From Ianthella basta (taxonomy: Eukaryota > Porifera > Demospongiae > Verongiida > Ianthellidae), in assembly GCA_964019415.1 (NCBI GenBank), contig OZ025877.1, forward strand, positions 6,027,185 through 6,091,184: a stretch of DNA of 64,000 nt, in the 5' to 3' direction. A program made the translations under genes and the position numbers. This document shows, piece by piece, positions 59,369 through 64,000 of the stretch. Numbering within the stretch: the stretch's first letter is position 1; each line of letters opens with the position of its first letter. Under the pieces are notes generated by a model that was given only the letters and a program-made list of their open reading frames with translations, was not told the DNA's origin and searched no databases.

Positions 59369-60667
59369 ACAGATCAGCTTCTTGCTGGGTAGTGTTTTTG
59401 TTCAAGATTCAGCATAAGCCCCCTTAGCCGCTCAGGAAGTTATAGTATAATATTATTACATTATCATTAAATCAATTCAGAGGGCATCTGTGGCTGAAGC
59501 TTAAGTGTTCTGTGTAATTGACTTCTATACTACCGTACAAATGAAATTGCTCGACAACATATTCTCCCTTTCAAGTTATATATTCGACTAGTAATGAACC
59601 TTTACAATACGATATGGTACACTAAGTGCATGCCCTATATGACAATAGATCAATAACGCTATATTGTACATACATCACATGACATGTTAGAGTCACAATC
59701 AGCAGCTGTCCTCCATACTTTGGTCATCAGCTGGTTAATCCTGTACAACTTATACTGTACATAATGTACAGTTTGAAATCTCTCTGTGGTCAGGTGTAGT
59801 CACAATTGGGAATGGAGAACTTTCTTGCTACTTAACTTCTCAATTCCCAGTAATAACATGCATGTACAATAACAGGACACAAGCACATAGAAATTAATAT
59901 TCTACAGCAAACAGCTCCATACGGATGACGTAAAACTTAAACAGCTGCTAAATAAGATTCTAAGATGGCATTCAATGCACTAGTATTAGTACATTGCAAG
60001 TGATGAGTTCTCACTCACTTGACACTGATGATGACACAGAGACAGTGGCGGAACCTGTCCCTTCCTCTCCACTGATACCACTAGTACTTGGACCTGCTGT
60101 CACAATGTTTGACAGCTCCACAGCTTGGCTACAGCAGCAAGATGAAGCTAGTGTGTACAACCTATCCATGAGCTGAGTGATCTACATGAACTTGCAGCCA
60201 GGAAACGACTGAGCAGTATTACTCAGAAAAGCTAACTGATTATTTCTTTGTTTAGTTTGATGTACGTACTGTATAATATGTACACATGTAATATGTACAT
60301 GTGTGCTGTGATCTATACGTAACACAAACTACTGTACTGTATCACACTTTCAATAGTCCAAACAAATACACTAATCCGAACAGTTTTAACAGTTATTGGT
60401 ACAGGGCTGTTCGGATTAGTGAGGGTCTACTGTACTCACTAGTAACACATTCAGTGCCCCTTCACATGTGGTGAACACACACTGTATACACATATGCAAT
60501 ATACATACACCAAATGGTTGGGAAATTACACACAAAATATGTTCACAATACTTTAAATTTAAATACAACCAGGGGTGCATAATAAATTATTCTTCATCAT
60601 TGTGAAAACTGTTCGCTGGTATTGGAGATAAAAAGTCACAGAAGAAAATAAGAACAGATCAAACAAA
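59369..60667. other. Gene-poor interval with a weak ORF and a small inverted repeat
   Basis: A 60-codon frame at 59994-60176 (ends DEASVYNLSMS) is the only ORF of note; it lacks splice support and family resemblance, so I do not call it a gene. ACTAATCCGAACAG (about 60371) is mirrored by CTGTTCGGATTAGTGAGGGT ending near 60433, like termini of short pogo/Tigger-type elements. Confidence 0.4.
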
Positions 60668-63477
60668 TTAACTTGCTGTTCCATTGTGCAGGGTAAACCT
60701 CATACAGAGATCATGGTCGCGGGGATCACCCCAACCGCCAAAGCCCTTTAACGCCTGTATTCTGTTTAATTTCACCTCTGGCGATGGCTTTCTGTCTGTG
60801 AACTCCATCTTGGAGGGGCGTAGAAACTGACTGTTACTCTGTAGGGTACCCTGGACCCTTCTAAGGTCCTTGTCTATGTCACAGCTCTTCTTCTGGTGAG
60901 TGCCACTGGATAGAGGAGGGGAGGGGATAAAAAGGAGTCAAGCCCTGCCTGAGCTGTACTCTCCATCACTGTGTACGCACAAAGTCTTCTCACTATACGC
61001 TGTAAATACATGCATTGCTGTATGTTTATAGATACTGTATTTGATACAGTGAAACCTGTCTAACATGGTCACTGCGTAAGGCAAGCACTTCCCAAAAACA
61101 GCCAGCTTCCCTGGAGTGAAATAGGTAGCAGTGACACAGCACTAAAACATTACAGCCTATCTCTGTAATGCAGCCACCTCTCTATAAAAAGGCCAATATA
61201 ACTGGCCCAAAGGTGGACGTCCTAAACAGGAATTACTGTACACACATTCTTGCCCAGTAACCGTAACTACACAAACACTGCACTCTCTCGATGCACTGTA
61301 CATACATACGTACCTCACTACACACACCACACTAACACACTGCACTTGCACATTCACTTTCACATGCTCACAACTACATACATACGAACACCACACACAA
61401 TATGTATTAACATGTTGGCCAGAATGATTCCCCAACACAATGTCATGCAGTAAAAGTTCCCCTGGTGTAGCTCTTACCATATCAGTACCCCTTGCTGAAT
61501 AAGGCCATTGACAATGGCAGGAACAGTCGAGCACGTGATGAGTACATAACAGTGTAATTGTCATTTTGTTGATTAATTTCGATTGATAAGGCAATGCAAG
61601 TGAGAAAGAAGCAAAGGAGAAGATGAGATGTTGGATGAAGCTATCAGATACGTTATTGCAGTGTCTATCAACTTACAATGTACTCAGAAGGATGGGACAA
61701 GAATATGAAGAGATCATCCAGTAGGAAGTGAGCCAGGTGGATTGTGGTGATGTTGTGGTCTTACTGTACTCCTACTTCTTCAATAATTACGGAATTCACC
61801 AATTGTTGCTAGTTATTGTGTGTGGGTTTGAGGGGAACCAAACTGAGCAGGGGGCAAATTCAGTGACCAAATTGGTTCCTGGGAGAATCAATTTTTAGAT
61901 GCTGTTTTTATTCTAGGGGCTTAATTAGAGGGGGGCAAATTTGACATGCCAATACAATCATCTCACATTTCAATCACACACAGCCTCACCAAGTCCCAAT
62001 GTGGAACACCCTAGGAGCCCCTGAGACTAGCACTTGAAGAGGAGGCTGCAGACACTGCTTGCTGAGAGCGCACAGTGACCAGTCCCAATTGTAGTCATCA
62101 AAAGTGCAAAATTCTCTTCCACATTTCTTGATTCTGTTCCAAGTTGCACGGTTCATCCCAAAGCCCATGTTGTGTTTAGGAGAGTACCACATTGTTTTGT
62201 AAGCCTGAACAGTGTGGAGTGGAGAGGATGGTATAGAGTTGGGTAGAGTGGAATGTTGGTGTGGGTGGATCGAGTGGGATGCACGGGAAGGGAGAAGTGA
62301 AGCAGTGTAGATGACACATGTGGTGAAGTGGCAATCCTAGCAACACCATACAATAGTAGAACTATGACACAAGAATCCCATCAACCACAGAGCAGCAAGA
62401 TGATCTCACCACACTTATAGGTACACAGACACATGAGAGCACATACAAAGGGCAGCCAATTTGTACACAGTGATAGGTAGAGTAATTCTAGTCAAATAAG
62501 GTGTAACAAACGAGCCTTAAAGAGAGTGCAGTATACTGTACTGCGAGTGCAGTATACTGTACTGCGAGTGCAGTATACTGTACTGCGAGTGCAGTATACT
62601 GTACTGAGAGTGCAGTATACTGTACTGCGAGTGCAGTATACTGTACTACGAGTGCAGTATACTGTACTGAGAGTGCAGTATACTGTACTGCGAGTGCAGT
62701 ATACTGTACTACGAGTGCAGTATACTGTACTGCGAGTGCAGTATACTGTACTGAGAGTGCAGTATACTGTACTGCGAGTGCAGTATACTGTACTACGAGT
62801 GCAGTATACTGTACTGAGAGTGCAGTATACTGCACTGCGAGTGCAGTATACTGCACTGCGAGTGCAGTATACTGTACTGCGAGTGCAGTATACTGTACTG
62901 CGAGTATACAAATACACAGAGTAATGCACAGTCAAAGGCGTGCATAAGGCTGGCTGCATGACTGACACGCATATATAGTGTGAAGAACAACTACATCAGC
63001 TCACCAAGTTGTGGAAGGATGAGAAACCTCCATTACCAGTGTACATCCCAAGACTAAGGAAGTCACAATCCTTACACACTCTGCAGTGTAGTGATCAAAA
63101 CAATGAGTGTGGGAACATACATGCATACACATTGGTACATAAGTCATCACATCACTCAAGGGTTGCACACAAACACCTGAGTCCACTGCTGAAAGTATAG
63201 TACATATACAATAATACCACACGTTGCTGTACATGCACACACTTACTCTTTCTTTAGTCTGGCAAGCTCCATTGCAACGTGCACTCCATCTGGACTGAGA
63301 TAGTGGTCTTCCTCAAGGAAGAAGACAGAGCCATTGAAGTTGCGTGTTACTCTAAGCCCTTCAAACACTTTGTTTATTTTCCACCACCAATGGTGTTTGA
63401 TGGCAGTGACTGAAGCCTGTCTGTAGTGCCCGTACTGATCAGGGTGGGCAGCATTGGCACAGCCGGAGCGCATGGCC
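60668..63477 (-). CDS. MGAT2: MGAT2, alpha-1,6-mannosyl-glycoprotein 2-beta-N-acetylglucosaminyltransferase (3' part)
   Basis: Five minus-strand exons in phase: 63247-63477, 63005-63080, 61990-62204, 61478-61490 and 60668-60892 (stop TAA at 60668-60670), about 253 C-terminal residues. Seen: NAAHPDQYGHYRQASVTAIK, HHWWWKINKVFEGLRV, the metal-binding FLEEDHYLSPD, CDFLSLGMY, KHNMGFGMNR, FCTFDDYNWDWSL, PRVFHIGTWGTDMKKSC and the C-terminal GGWGDPRDHDLC. All are hallmarks of GlcNAc-transferase II, the Golgi enzyme that starts the second antenna of complex N-glycans. Upstream exons (cytosolic tail, membrane anchor, N-terminal catalytic part) were not found in 63478-64000 and probably lie to the right. 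Human MGAT2 has an intronless coding region, so the intron-rich structure is noteworthy. Confidence 0.9.
61045..61240. mobile_element. Non-autonomous terminal-inverted-repeat element
   Basis: It begins TACAGTGAAACCTGTCTAAC and ends GACGTCCTAAACAGGAATTACTGTA (last 20: TCCTAAACAGGAATTACTGTA minus its first base), forming imperfect inverted termini TACAGT...ACTGTA. About 196 bp and non-coding. The style fits pogo/Tigger-type Tc1-mariner MITEs. It lies in the last intron of MGAT2. Confidence 0.5.
61478..61490 (-). other. 13-nt microexon of MGAT2
   Basis: GGGTACTGATATG joins HIGT(TG) to KKSC, giving HIGTWGTDMKKSC, the same length as human HAGDCGMHHKKTC. Without it the join reads TG+A, a stop. The donor is GTAAGA; the acceptor is AAG, with a competing CAG 4 nt upstream that would create a frame with a stop. 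Confidence 0.65.
62525..62905. repeat. 21-bp minisatellite, about 18 units
   Basis: The unit GAGTGCAGTATACTGTACTGC (21 nt; shown as GAGTGCAGTATACTGTACTG plus C) is repeated with single-base variants. CAGTATACTG inside each unit is a perfect palindrome. Because 21 is a multiple of 3, both strands stay open, so the apparent 120-158-codon ORFs are artefacts. It lies in the MGAT2 intron between 63005 and 62204. Confidence 0.9.
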
Positions 63478-64000
63478 CTGGAGAGATTGTACGAATGATG
63501 GTAAAAGGAAGAGGAGGGAGAGGGGTGGGAGGAAGAGGAGAGGGGAGGGGTGAGGCAGACAGATAATCAAGGAGTAGCACACACGTGCTGCACCAACACC
63601 ATGCTGCCACACATCACAGAGTACAAAAACACTTGCACACTGCATTTAACGTGGACATGCCGTGCTATGCGTACCCAACAGATGACAAATGAGCAACAGA
63701 TTGAGACAGCTACATACATGAAGACACAATCATTGTGACTTGTTTTTCTGGGCCATTTTAATACTTATGCCCATATGTACGTTACAGTCTGGTACAGTGA
63801 GCAACAATCCTGTCTCAAATGCAATCTGAAATTTAAGCTCAACTTTCGAAATACACCACGGTATTGGAAAGGCTGTGTGATTTCCAATAATGAAAACACA
63901 CATGAGCCCACCAATCTAACAACATACGTAGTTAGGTGTTCACATTGTCAATTGCCACTTTCAAATGACACTCAGGGATGCGTTTACTGGGGTGGATCCC
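63478..64000. other. MGAT2 intron / right edge
   Basis: On the minus strand a pyrimidine-rich tract (63490-63550) leads into the acceptor of the first MGAT2 exon in the window. I found no further MGAT2 exon up to the edge. Confidence 0.5.

Noticed and set aside
59994-60176. 60-codon ORF with acidic and proline-rich stretch
   Set aside because: No splice partners, promoter or family resemblance; length is within chance expectation.
62488-62968. Open frames of 120-158 codons on both strands with YCTRSTV / VQYTALS / VQYTVLR repeats
   Set aside because: The 21-bp repeat unit keeps every frame open. No start context or protein family supports it, and it lies in an MGAT2 intron.

Overview
The window is animal nuclear DNA. 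It has short exons separated by GT-AG introns (plus at least two GC-AG introns), long GT/CA microsatellites, foldback repeats and a Penelope-like retroelement. The genes are animal signalling, secretory and matrix genes. Divergent sequences, fibrinogen-like secreted proteins and compact introns suggest an early-branching animal, plausibly a sponge; this is inference and the species cannot be read from the window.

Layout. 1-2.2 kb: foldback repeats. 2.37-38.3 kb (+): one large gene in which I could join 74 exons with every splice phase consistent, giving a 2,781-residue inositol 1,4,5-trisphosphate receptor (IP3R)-like calcium channel. Its order is N-terminal suppressor and MIR region, armadillo/RIH solenoids, RIH-associated domain, six-helix channel, Zn-binding linker and C-tail. 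The GGGVGD-type selectivity filter is absent. 38.3-43.6 kb: gene-free, repeat-rich DNA containing a head-to-head pair of Penelope-like element copies, flanked by a 14-bp direct repeat and carrying hammerhead-ribozyme-like motifs. 43.7-45.06 kb (+): a two-exon secreted PDGF/VEGF-like cystine-knot factor with a long cysteine-rich tail.

46.95-50.59 kb (-): ANKRD54 orthologue in 8 exons. 51.48-54.27 kb (+): palmitoyl-protein thioesterase 2-like lysosomal hydrolase in 8 exons, divergently arranged with ANKRD54 across about 0.9 kb. 55.89-58.36 kb (-): a secreted fibrinogen-like protein in about 4 exons. 58.97-59.03 kb: a stray copy of a thioesterase exon. 60.67-63.48 kb (-): the 3' part of MGAT2 (N-glycan GlcNAc-transferase II), with a 13-nt microexon; its 5' end was not found and probably lies beyond the right edge.

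The genes are separate transcription units and do not form one pathway. Several act in the secretory/endomembrane system (ER calcium channel, Golgi glycosyltransferase, lysosomal thioesterase, two secreted proteins). The most notable observations are the altered pore of the IP3R-like channel, the recurring hammerhead-like motifs at inverted Penelope-derived ends, the VEGF-like factor, and the MGAT2 microexon. All gene calls rest on my own translation and on remembered family sequences; no database search was run.
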